A stretch of 12,109 bases of DNA, from assembly GCA_027604665.1 (NCBI GenBank), contig JADGIZ010000538.1:1-12109 (forward strand). The letters are read 5' to 3'. The first letter of the stretch is position 1. Every line of letters starts with the position of its first letter. The DNA is from Polyrhizophydium stewartii. Taxonomy: Eukaryota > Chytridiomycota > Chytridiomycetes > Rhizophydiales. The notes beneath the pieces are model-generated. The model did no database searches and was not told where the DNA came from. It saw nothing but the letters and a program-made list of their open reading frames with translations. Made by a program: the position numbers and the translations under genes. This document shows positions 1 through 7,446 of the stretch, in pieces.

Positions 1-77
1 ACGTGAGGACCAGGGGAAGGAAACAAGCGAGAAAGTCCATATCAACAATAATAAAACAACCAGAAGACACAGGGTAC
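1..77. other. A-rich flank upstream of the retrotransposon
   Basis: This stretch is clearly richer in A than the DNA right of the element and contains no ORF. It carries AATAAA at 50-55 (+), which could be the poly(A) signal of a plus-strand gene ending left of the window. That reading is inference, because no upstream coding sequence is visible. The last bases before the LTR (GGTAC) are not repeated after the 3' LTR (GAAAG). Confidence 0.3.
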
Positions 78-162
78 TGTTGGAGAAAACGGCGCACCCC
101 GCGCAATAAATCAACTTAGTCCGGTTTCACACAAGCCGAGATCGCGTCTGCTCACTCTATCA
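78..162 (+). repeat. 5' LTR of the copia element, 85 bp
   Basis: It starts TGTTGGAGAAAACGG and ends CTCACTCTATCA, with the TG...CA termini usual for integrase substrates. The matching copy is at 4330-4414 with a single difference. AATAAA at 105-110 is a candidate poly(A) signal. No convincing TATA box is visible, so U3, R and U5 must all fit in 85 bp or promoter function must lie partly elsewhere. Confidence 0.95.
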
Positions 163-179
163 GGTCATGAGCCAGTTGG
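163..179 (+). promoter_or_regulatory. Candidate primer-binding site of the half-tRNA (Drosophila copia) type
   Basis: The bases GGTCATGAGCCAGTTGG directly after the LTR do not begin with the TGG expected when a tRNA 3' CCA end primes. Their complement, CCAACTGGCTCATGACC, reads as a tRNA anticodon arm: a stem strand ACUGG, a seven-base loop CUCAUGA with U33 and a CAU (Met) anticodon, then CC to pair with GG. This fits priming by the 5' half of a tRNA-Met, as known for Drosophila copia. The anticodon complement ATG (167-169) is also the first codon of gag-pol. G37 is unusual, since Met tRNAs normally have A37, so one mismatch with the primer is likely. Confidence 0.6.
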
Positions 180-3100
180 ACACTAGGCCAAACATTGTCG
201 TCAGCTTCAACTCGACGTCGGAGCAGGTGGACCTATGGGCCCACTCCGTCATCATCAAGGCATGCGGTCTCGGCGTACCGCAATGCCTTTCGGAGGCCAC
301 CGACATCGCTACCATTCCAGGTGCAGCCAAGGTCCTGGAGTACATCCTCAACTCGGTCGCTCCCGAGGTGCTCCTGAGCATGCCTGGCTACAGCCAGGTG
401 CCCATCCACCAGCTATACATAGCAGTGCAGAACAGGGTCCGGCCTACCGGCTACCGCAGCCTGCAGTGGGCCCTCCAGGTCCTCGCGGCACCTATCACGG
501 CGCTCGCTGAGTATGACAAGCTGGACCTCGACTTCCAGCAGGCAGTCAATATCATCGAGCAACACCACCGCAACAACAATGGCTCGGTCCTTCCCTCTTT
601 CTTTGGCGTCGCCTTCCTCACCAAGCTCAAGATGGGCAAGCTGCCGCACTTCAACGGCCTCTTCGAGCGCCTCGACGGCGAGCTAGACCATCTCAACTAC
701 CTCATCATCTGCGCCCGTGCCCGCGACATCGTCAAGAGCGTTCTCGCCGACGCGGAATCGGCAGCCAAAGCCAAGGCCAAACACGCGCCCTTCTGCAAAC
801 ATTGCGGTTGCGCGCACCCCTTTGGCGCCCACACCAAGCCGAAGGCCGCGGCGAATGAAGCCTCCATTCAGCACTACCCACGCGAGCTCGCCCATTTGTC
901 ACATATCAAGCGACGCAACCAGAACAAGTCGTCGTCGTGGCTTATTGACTCCGGCGCGACTTCCCACTTCGCCCACAGCCGCTGCGTATTCACATCCTAT
1001 GCAGAGCTGCCCTTCAATGCCCGCGTCGCGGTCGAGGTCGCCAGTGGCCAGATCATTTATGCGCATGGCATTGGCACCGCACGCGTCGCGGTTATGTCAG
1101 GCGACACAACACACACGCTGACACTCGAGCGCGCGTACCACGTCCCGTCCATGAGCGAGAACCTCATCGCGGTCCGCAAGCTCGGCAAACGCTGCACGTA
1201 CGACGGCACCGAGTGGTCGCTCACCCTGGACGACGGCCATGTGCATACTGTCCGCCCAAGGGGCAACACCTTTGTTGTCACTGCCACACCTGCAGAGTCG
1301 GCTCATACTGCTTCAGTCGACCGCGTATGGCACGAGCGCTTCATGCACGCACCACTCGACAAGATCAATGCGATGGCCCGCGACGAGCGCGTCTCCGGCC
1401 TTGTCAGCGACTGCGACGACCTCTGCATCGCGTGTCTCGAGGGTAAGCACACGAAGAAACAGTTCCGCCGCTCGGGCACCTTCGAACGTCGTGAAGACAT
1501 TGGCGCTCTCATCCACTCCGATATCTGCGAGATGGTCGGCGTTCCCGATATCGATGGCCATCGATACTTTGTCACATACACAGACGACAAGTCGCGGTTT
1601 CTCCGCATCTTCCTCCTCAAGGAACGCAAGCAGGTGGCCGAAACACTTAACGTCTATCTCGCATGGTTCAAGAACCAGACGGGCAACTCAGTCAAGGCCA
1701 TTCGCACTGATTGCGCCGCCGAGTACCTCGGTGGCAGATTCAACGCCTGCATAGTCGAAAACGGCATCGAGCTCGAGAACTCGGCACCCTACACCCCCCA
1801 ACACAACGGGTCGGCCGAGCGGGTCAACCGCACGATCTTGACTATGGTGCGTACTGCTATGGCGCAGCGCACGATTCCTGAGCGTCTCTGGGGCTACGCG
1901 GTTCGCATGGCCGAGCACGTCTACAACCGCACCTCGACCAAGAGCCTCGGTGGTATCACTCCCTTCGAGTCGTTCTACAAGCGCAAGCCCGACGTTGCTC
2001 GCCTCCGCACCTTCGGCTGCCTCGCGTACATTCACATCGAGAAGAACGACCGTCCCAAGTACAAGCCTTCGGCAATCCCCGTCATCTTCATAGGATATCA
2101 GCAGGGCGAGTCGGGGCTCCTGTTCTTTGACCCGGTCTCGCGCAAGCGCTACACCACCGTGCATGCACGCTTCATTGAGCCGATGTCCTACTCGGAGGTT
2201 TCCTCGATCCCAGACGATCTGCCACCTGGCCGCTCCACCATGTCGTTTGCCTTTGGGTCAGTGGGAGCATCTGTGCCTGCTTCTGCACCTGCTCTTGTGC
2301 CTGTTCCTCCACCCGCGTCTGCCGTGGATCCCGCTCCGACTCCTCTTTCAGCCTCGATGTCGGAACCAGTGGGAGCTACAGTCGTCTCGGCGCCGGAGCC
2401 AGTGGGAGCTGCTCACGTGCCGGCTTCGGAACCAGTGGGAGTCGTTGCCGCGCCTCCTCAGACCGTGCTACCTCCGTTGCCGTCGCCTCCCGCCCCGCCT
2501 CCGCCGCCTCCGCCTCCGCCTGCCATGCCTCGGCAAGTGGGAGATGTGGGTGGTAATGCCGAGGCGCAGCCGTCGCAGCAACCGGCACCGCAGCAGCAGC
2601 CCGAGCTGCAACAGCAGTCCCGCCGACGCACCGCCAGCAACCAGGCGGAACCGTCAACCGAGCTGCGCAGGAATCTACGCCCCCTCAAGCATCGGGTGAT
2701 CCAGGCCGACGATACCACGACCGGTGTCCCGAGCAACGAGGGCGATCCAGACGCCGAAGTAGCCTTTGCGGCGCAAATCTCGCCAGCACAGCGCGCAGCC
2801 CGCGACAAGGAAGCGAAGGCGTGGGATGACAACAGAGTCGGCACACTCGTGGACCGCAAGGAAGTGCTCGCCAAGGGCCACCAGATCCTCCGCGTCCATT
2901 GGATCGACTCGGTCAAGTTTGACCCCGCCACAGGCGCTCTCATCAACAAGGCTCGCGCAGTAGTTGACGGCAGTCGCCAAGTCAAGGGCGCCGAGAACAC
3001 GGGAGAAACTTTCTCATCGGTCGCCCAGAAGAAGGTCATCTTTGCTCTGCTTGAGATTGCACGCCGGCGTGACATGCACATCCACCAATGCGACATCACG

Positions 3101-4303
3101 ACCGCCTTCCTCCAGGCACCGCTCAAGGAAGAGGTCTACATTGAGCAGCTGCCCGGCTACTCAGAGGACGACTCCAAGGTGATGCTTCTCAGTCAGGCAG
3201 CCTACGGCCTCCGCCAGTCGCCTCGCGCCTGGGCAAAGCGCTTCCGAGACTCGATGGTCAAGCTGGGCTTCAAGACGACGGTCGACGACGAATGCCTCTT
3301 CGCAAAGATCACAGACGGCCGCTATCTCTTTGTGCTCGTGTACGTTGACGATTTCCTCATTGTCGCCAACGATCTGCGCGACGTTGACCAACTCAAGCGC
3401 GACATTGCGGGCGAGTTCAAGATGAAGGACATCGGCGAGGCAGAGTACTTTCTCGGCTTCCGCATCACACGCGACAGAGCACGGAAGAAACTGTCGATCG
3501 ACGTCGAAAAGAAGATCCAGACTCTTCTGACCGAGTTCAACCTCAAGAGCCTCCCGCCAGTCTACATACCGCTCCCCGTCGGCACCAACCTGTCGAACAA
3601 GCAGTCGCCGACGACCGACGAGGCCAAGGCGGAGATGAAGCAGTACCCATACCGCGCACTCATTGGCATGCTCCTCTTCATTGCAGCCTTCCGCCCGGAC
3701 ATTGCGTACGCAGTGGGAGTGCTCAGCTCGTTCAACGAGAATCCAGGTCTGGCGCATTGGGATGCCGCGGTTCGCGTCGCTCGCTACCTCAAGGGCACGT
3801 CGCAGAAGCGGCTCACATTCAAGCCGTCGAAAGACGAGGGACTGATCGCATATGCAGACGCCGACTTTGCGAACTGCACCGATACGCGAAAATCGATCAG
3901 CGGAACACTCGTCAAGTTCGGATCAGCCACTGTCGCCGCATCCAGCCGCAAGCAGCATTCGGTCTCACAGTCCACGACCGAGGCAGAATATGTCGCAATC
4001 AACGAGGTTGCGAACACAGTCGTCTGGCTGAGGCGGATCCTTGAGTTCCTCGGGCAACCACAGAAGTCTCCGACACCGATTTACACCGACAACGAGGCGG
4101 TCGAGCACCTTGTACGAAACCCCGTCCATCACGAGAGGACCAAGCACATTGACGTGAAATATCATCACATCCGTGAACTCGTGGAGAACAAGCAAGTCAC
4201 TGTGAACGCCATCCGAACGGACTCGCAGCCAGCAGACATTCTGACAAAGCCGCTACCTACTCCTGTCATGCAGTCACATCTCAAGACAGTACTCGGCGAA
4301 TGA
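167..4303 (+). CDS. Copia-type Gag-Pol polyprotein, 1378 aa
   Basis: This single frame encodes all the element's enzymes. Gag covers roughly residues 1-230, with a zinc-knuckle-like C210-C213-H217-H222. The aspartic protease motif DSGATSH starts at D261. The integrase HHCC finger is H389, H394, C420, C423, followed by the catalytic triad D452, D515, E551 with the D,D(35)E spacing. A Pro- and Gln-rich linker of about 170 residues follows, with a PPPPPPPPP run. Reverse transcriptase has its first catalytic Asp in QCDITTAF (D976) and YVDD at 1059-1062. RNase H has YADADFA (1229 on), E1272/E1274 in TTEAEY, D1308 in YTDNEA, and PADILTKPL near the end. Copia elements usually use one frame with no frameshift, as here. 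The ATG at 167 lies inside the primer-binding site and is the first in frame. Every catalytic residue I checked is intact. Confidence 0.97.
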   Translation: MSQLDTRPNIVVSFNSTSEQVDLWAHSVIIKACGLGVPQCLSEATDIATIPGAAKVLEYILNSVAPEVLLSMPGYSQVPIHQLYIAVQNRVRPTGYRSLQWALQVLAAPITALAEYDKLDLDFQQAVNIIEQHHRNNNGSVLPSFFGVAFLTKLKMGKLPHFNGLFERLDGELDHLNYLIICARARDIVKSVLADAESAAKAKAKHAPFCKHCGCAHPFGAHTKPKAAANEASIQHYPRELAHLSHIKRRNQNKSSSWLIDSGATSHFAHSRCVFTSYAELPFNARVAVEVASGQIIYAHGIGTARVAVMSGDTTHTLTLERAYHVPSMSENLIAVRKLGKRCTYDGTEWSLTLDDGHVHTVRPRGNTFVVTATPAESAHTASVDRVWHERFMHAPLDKINAMARDERVSGLVSDCDDLCIACLEGKHTKKQFRRSGTFERREDIGALIHSDICEMVGVPDIDGHRYFVTYTDDKSRFLRIFLLKERKQVAETLNVYLAWFKNQTGNSVKAIRTDCAAEYLGGRFNACIVENGIELENSAPYTPQHNGSAERVNRTILTMVRTAMAQRTIPERLWGYAVRMAEHVYNRTSTKSLGGITPFESFYKRKPDVARLRTFGCLAYIHIEKNDRPKYKPSAIPVIFIGYQQGESGLLFFDPVSRKRYTTVHARFIEPMSYSEVSSIPDDLPPGRSTMSFAFGSVGASVPASAPALVPVPPPASAVDPAPTPLSASMSEPVGATVVSAPEPVGAAHVPASEPVGVVAAPPQTVLPPLPSPPAPPPPPPPPPAMPRQVGDVGGNAEAQPSQQPAPQQQPELQQQSRRRTASNQAEPSTELRRNLRPLKHRVIQADDTTTGVPSNEGDPDAEVAFAAQISPAQRAARDKEAKAWDDNRVGTLVDRKEVLAKGHQILRVHWIDSVKFDPATGALINKARAVVDGSRQVKGAENTGETFSSVAQKKVIFALLEIARRRDMHIHQCDITTAFLQAPLKEEVYIEQLPGYSEDDSKVMLLSQAAYGLRQSPRAWAKRFRDSMVKLGFKTTVDDECLFAKITDGRYLFVLVYVDDFLIVANDLRDVDQLKRDIAGEFKMKDIGEAEYFLGFRITRDRARKKLSIDVEKKIQTLLTEFNLKSLPPVYIPLPVGTNLSNKQSPTTDEAKAEMKQYPYRALIGMLLFIAAFRPDIAYAVGVLSSFNENPGLAHWDAAVRVARYLKGTSQKRLTFKPSKDEGLIAYADADFANCTDTRKSISGTLVKFGSATVAASSRKQHSVSQSTTEAEYVAINEVANTVVWLRRILEFLGQPQKSPTPIYTDNEAVEHLVRNPVHHERTKHIDVKYHHIRELVENKQVTVNAIRTDSQPADILTKPLPTPVMQSHLKTVLGE
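2260..2441 (+). repeat. Degenerate EPVGA coding repeats in the integrase-RT linker
   Basis: The octamer AGTGGGAG occurs at 2260, 2368, 2401 and 2434, each time in the same codon phase, encoding S/EPVGA or EPVGV. Further copies lie at 2536 and 3712. The same octamer is the core of the element's polypurine tract (4322-4329). The surrounding peptide is Ala/Pro/Val-rich, suggesting expansion of a short coding unit of about 11 codons. Confidence 0.7.
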
Positions 4304-4320
4304 TACATCTGCTGCGGGTT

Positions 4321-4329
4321 GAGTGGGAG
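4321..4329 (+). promoter_or_regulatory. Polypurine tract (plus-strand primer)
   Basis: GAGTGGGAG abuts the TG of the 3' LTR with no gap. That is where the RNase H-resistant plus-strand primer of an LTR retrotransposon must lie. A single T interrupts the purines, which is common in copia-group elements. Confidence 0.8.
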
Positions 4330-4414
4330 TGTTGGAGAAAACGGCGCACCCCGCGCAATAAATCAACTTGGTCCGGTTTCACACAAGCCGAGATCGCGTC
4401 TGCTCACTCTATCA
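4330..4414 (+). repeat. 3' LTR of the copia element, 85 bp
   Basis: It matches 78-162 except for G4370 in place of A118. AATAAA lies at 4357-4362. The base after it (G4415) also equals the base after the 5' LTR (G163), but identity stops there, which fixes the boundary at the terminal CA. Confidence 0.95.
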
Positions 4415-4592
4415 GAAAGAGCAGTGCGACGTGGTCAGGTCAGCCAGAGCCTCGGGGAAGCTGCCAACGAGCGAGCACCATGCGCGCAGCAGCCAAGCCC
4501 CGCGCAGCCAGGCGGCCGACGGCAGTCGAGCGACGCGCAGCATCTGCGTTCGGCAGACAGCAGAGAGCGATTCGATTCGATTCGAAGAGGGA
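4415..4592. other. Right flank between the retrotransposon and gene A, no gene seen
   Basis: This GC-rich sequence holds no supported gene. It contains a short direct repeat of ATTCG units at about 4570-4585. It would be the 3' intergenic side of minus-strand gene A. Confidence 0.4.
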
Positions 4593-4598
4593 TTTATT
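4593..4598 (-). terminator. AATAAA poly(A) signal of gene A
   Basis: TTTATT on the plus strand is AATAAA on the minus strand. It lies 25 bases beyond the stop codon proposed for gene A (4624-4626). In a region this rich in GC the hexamer is not expected often by chance, so it supports a minus-strand transcript ending here. Confidence 0.5.
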
Positions 4599-4623
4599 AA
4601 GGAGCGAGGCGGCCGACTTCCCC

Positions 4624-5565
4624 TCAACCGGCTGGGACCACCGCGAGGCGGGAGTGCCGGGACCGACCCACGAAGGGCAGCCAAGGGATGTGAAGTCAAG
4701 ACAGCAGAGAGCGAGGCGGCACTCACGTTCAGGGATATCGGGATGCACGACGCCAGGCGGGTTCTGCAGGCGTTGCCTGTCAGACTGAGAGTGCGGCAGG
4801 CGAGCGGGCCGGCAGGTGCGCAGCGACTCACCTCGGCGACGGCAGGCGGGCCGTGCGGTTCACTGTTGGGCTCGGCGCCAAAGATGGGGAGGTCGTCACT
4901 GGTGGGCGTCATTCTGTGCAAGACGACGATGAGGGATGCATCGGCGCGGATCAGGACGTGGTCGAGCCGAAGACATGGAGTTGTGGAGCGCCGTCAGCAC
5001 GAGCCCATGGAGACGGCGGCGGCGCACTGACGGCGGCGTTCCCGCGGCAGCACGCTGGCGGGGGTGGATCGGCAGAGGCGTGTCGGGGCCGCCGCAAACC
5101 GAGCTTTGTCGCGACGTCGCGACCGAGAGCTGCGACACCCGACTTCCACGCGGACGGAAAGAGTGGACGCCGACCGCTGTTGCCGCCGCGGCCGCGCAGG
5201 CCTCCGAGCAACATCCTGCAGAGCCGCACCTTTCTCGTTGTCTGTCAATGTTGCGGCGAGGCGGCGGGCGCTCTTGCCTTTGTACACCAGAGGGAACGTA
5301 AACGAGACCCGTTGGATGCCACCAATTGCAGCTCGGATGCGTGACATGAGGTCGCGCACCGACGCCACCAGCACAGCACCTTCGGGCGGTGCCTCGTGTC
5401 GTCGCACCACTCACACAGCACTGCTCCCTGCTCGCCGAGCGGCACGCACGCATACGCCATGTGCCTCAACGTCCGCCGGATCCAGCAAGCCTCACGGTCG
5501 CCTCGAGGCCCCCGCTGCTCTTGGGACACACGCTCTGCTCTCGCTGTGGCCGCGCTCGCGGCCAT
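4624..5565 (-). CDS. Gene A: tentative six-exon gene, 133 aa, unknown function
   Basis: I do not recognise the product. The model joins minus-strand exons 5565-5415, 5277-5230, 5129-5054, 4913-4832, 4763-4727 and 4631-4624, which keep one frame from an ATG to TGA. The last three exons are the best supported. The intron 4831-4764 begins GTGAGT, has CTGAC near its end and finishes TGCAG. The intron 4726-4632 begins GTGAGT and ends CCCAG. The acceptor at 4914-4916 (TTGCACAG) follows an AG-free stretch of about 75 bases downstream of a CTGAC. The C-terminal part reads MTPTSDDLPIFGAEP, then NPPGVVHPDIPEPG. The 5' half is weaker: the donor at 5414 (GTGAGT) is not preceded by AG, and the donor at 5053 (GTGCTG) is atypical. 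The frame is also open upstream of 5565, so the start could be earlier. No signal peptide or membrane segment is apparent. Confidence 0.35.
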
Positions 5566-5919
5566 CGCCACCTTGTGACCGAGCCCCGCACCGTTCCCGC
5601 GACCAACGCCTCCACCGCAACCCGTGTCTCTCATCGGTGGCCTGCTGGCCGCTCCGGGTTCTCGATGACGCTCGCGCCGCAGCCCTGCCGGTCGGCCGTC
5701 ATCCGCGCGCGCCATGCAGTTGCCGAGCGCATTCGTTTGACACGCCCGCTTCTTGTCGGACAGAACTGCGACGTTGCGAAACACCCACGCTGTCTAGAAA
5801 GCAGCCAGTCGAGACACACGCTGTTTCTTTAGGCAGCGATCCGCCTCATTCGCGCGATTATGTCGATTTTCTGTTTGCTTGAACCTCGATGGGACTTGAG
5901 CTGCACAATTGTATGTGGC
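5566..5919. other. Interval between minus-strand genes A and B, no gene supported
   Basis: This would be the upstream region of gene A and the downstream region of gene B. Several frames are open, as expected from base composition, but none shows a recognisable motif or consistent splice signals. It is possible that the 5' end of gene A extends into it. Confidence 0.3.
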
Positions 5920-5925
5920 TTTATT
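5920..5925 (-). terminator. AATAAA poly(A) signal of gene B
   Basis: TTTATT on the plus strand is AATAAA on the minus strand. It lies about 66 bases downstream of the TGA at 5992-5994 that ends the long minus-strand frame, a usual distance for a 3' UTR. Confidence 0.45.
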
Positions 5926-5991
5926 GGGGAATCTGGCCGCTCTTATGCTGCGTCCTGTATATGAATGCAAATGCTATGATGATTGCCAACT

Positions 5992-7307
5992 TCCTCAACG
6001 GGATCGAGGTGGGAATGGCGTGGCGAGCACGGAAAACTCGCTCGTTGAGTCAAGCGCCAGATCAAGCGCCAGGTCGACATCGGCCGATAGCGCGACCAAT
6101 GTGATATGGGCTTCTGCAAGCGGCTGGTCCATGTCCGATGGCAGCGAAGCCAGCATCGGTCTGTCCATGCTGTTTGAGCGGCAAAAAATGCCATCAGTTG
6201 GACCCCTCGGGCATACAGACTCATAGCAAAGAACAGCGCCGCCAACGGGGCGACCATGCTCCAGCAAAGCAGGTGATGGCGGAACAAGACTTGCCATGAT
6301 CTCGCCGGCTTGGCAATGAGGGGCGTGGAAGACTGCATCAGCCGTGCTGAGACTGATGCCGAAGCAATACGATGTTGGTACGCCGAGCTGCACACACAGG
6401 CAGTTCGGGTAGCCGCACATGGACGCCGTGCCCTGCATCGAGGTCTGCCGATCCGCAGGCGACAGGTCGGTTGGCGCAAGAACGAACTCGGCGCTCTGCC
6501 AGGCGCTCCTGCAGGTGAACGCTTGGGCAGGCGCAGCGAGGCCGAGAGGGTGCGTCGCAGAGGGTGGTTGACCAGACTGTCGCGGCACGTCGAGTCTTGG
6601 CGGCGTGAGGCCCATGAGAGCGCCGGCTGGCAGGTGCCCTTGGAGCACTGAGTGCGACGACGGCTGAGGCGGGGCGGGCGAGGCGGCGGCGCTCGCCGGC
6701 GTATGCGGAGCCGCGACACACTGTCCTGCGAAGCCCGGCAAGGCAGCCGACGGCGCCGACGAGGGGCGTATTGCAGGTGCGGGCGGGTGTCGAGGCCTGT
6801 GGTTGTCGGAGGGGGCGTCGTGAAAGGCATCTCGATCCTTGTTGACGTCAAGCAGGTCGAGCACGCGACGCGGATCGGGCACATGGTGCTGGTCGGGGAC
6901 GACAATGAGTGGCACCGGGCGGCACAGGGCGGCGGCGGCGGCTCGCGAGTGCCCGCACGCGGCGACAGGCCGCGGGCCTTGCTTTCCACGGGGCGCCGGG
7001 CGTCGCGCACCGCCCGAGAGCAGCGCGGACGGCGGCAAGCTCGGCCCGGACTGCCAAACGTAGCCTGCGTAGTCATGGTGGCGACGCTGGCCGGGGCTCG
7101 CCAGTGCGCTCTGCTGCTGGGCGTGCTGGTGCTGCACTGGCGGCGACGGCGGTGCTGGTATGCTCTCGGCGCCTTGGATCGAGGGCGATGGTGCTGGCGG
7201 CTGCGGCTCTTGCGTCGTGGACACCGCTGCGAGGCTTTGCGCGGATTCCGTGCGTCTTCGCTTGTTGTAGTAGTCGACCGCCTTTGCGTACATGTGTGGG
7301 TCGTCGG
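5992..7307 (-). CDS. Gene B, long last exon: low-complexity Pro/Ser/Ala/Gln-rich protein, unknown function
   Basis: This minus-strand frame runs about 437 codons to TGA at 5992-5994. Near its start are HMYAKAVDYYNKRRRTESAQ, with a basic cluster that could act in nuclear targeting, and a Gln/Pro-rich stretch (VQHQHAQQQSA). A more ordered-looking segment, VPLIVVPDQHHVPDPRRVLD, follows. The C-terminal part is Ser/Leu/Asp-rich, with a small repeat LALDLALD. Codons favour C or G in third position. The antisense reading of the same DNA is Arg-rich and looks like a shadow. A possible exon start is 7307, after ACAAG at the end of an AG-free stretch of about 95 bases that follows CTGAC. The frame is open further upstream through the C/G homopolymers, so this boundary is uncertain. 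Composition would suit a disordered regulatory protein, but that is only inference. Confidence 0.4.
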
Positions 7308-7446
7308 CTTGTGAGCGTCGGTGTGAGGCCATGCATTTGGCCGCAGGCACGGAGGCAGGGGCGACCCGTTGCCACAAGGTGCGTTGCGATGGGCGAGATC
7401 GCGTCAGTTTCTCAGGGTCTTGTGGTGGGCTCCATCGGCCGCACAG

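Larger units (their letters stand above)
78..4414 (+). mobile_element. Complete Ty1/copia LTR retrotransposon, 4337 bp
   Basis: The element has two 85-bp direct repeats beginning TG and ending CA, a primer-binding site directly after the 5' LTR, one gag-pol frame with the copia order (Gag, protease, integrase, reverse transcriptase, RNase H), and a purine tract directly before the 3' LTR. Integrase upstream of RT separates it from Ty3/gypsy elements. About 95% of its length is coding: 4 bp lie between the 5' LTR and the ATG, and 26 bp between the stop and the 3' LTR. The LTRs match at 84 of 85 positions (A118 versus G4370) and no stop interrupts the frame, so the insertion looks young, although 85 bp is too little for dating. 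No target-site duplication is visible. Confidence 0.96.

Noticed and set aside
177..189. TGGACACTAGGCC as a standard primer-binding site complementary to a tRNA 3' CCA end.
   Set aside because: It begins 14 bases after the LTR inside the coding frame, whereas such sites normally start within a few bases of the LTR. The anticodon-arm match at 163 fits position and structure better.
2458..3757. Antisense open frames of about 200 codons inside the retrotransposon.
   Set aside because: They overlap conserved RT coding sequence, show no motif, and are expected from codon bias on the coding strand.
4435..4447. TCAGGTCAGCCAG just right of the 3' LTR resembles the LTR end plus PBS (160-175) with a 3-base gap.
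   Set aside because: The match is short, gapped and displaced by 20 bases from the LTR end with no other element sequence nearby; chance cannot be excluded.
4914..4990. Minus-strand reading LDHVLIRADASLIVVLHRM looks like a beta-strand-rich segment, recalling roadblock/LC7 C-termini.
   Set aside because: It lies in an AG-free stretch between a CTGAC branch-like site and a TTGCACAG acceptor, with an in-frame TGA just upstream and no possible AG acceptor between, so it is best read as intron.
5390..5565. Minus-strand peptide RRTLRHMAYACVPLGEQGAV resembles the RTYxVxPLxxxxGxIEW region of ATM/ATR-type kinases.
   Set aside because: The spacing from PL to EW is one residue too long, no neighbouring kinase motifs are visible, and the segment begins only about 30 residues after a good ATG, which does not suit the interior of a giant kinase.
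6652..7314. Plus-strand 220-codon open frame, Arg/Gly-rich.
   Set aside because: It is the antisense of the Pro/Ala/Gln-rich minus-strand exon; its composition and lack of motifs mark it as a shadow.
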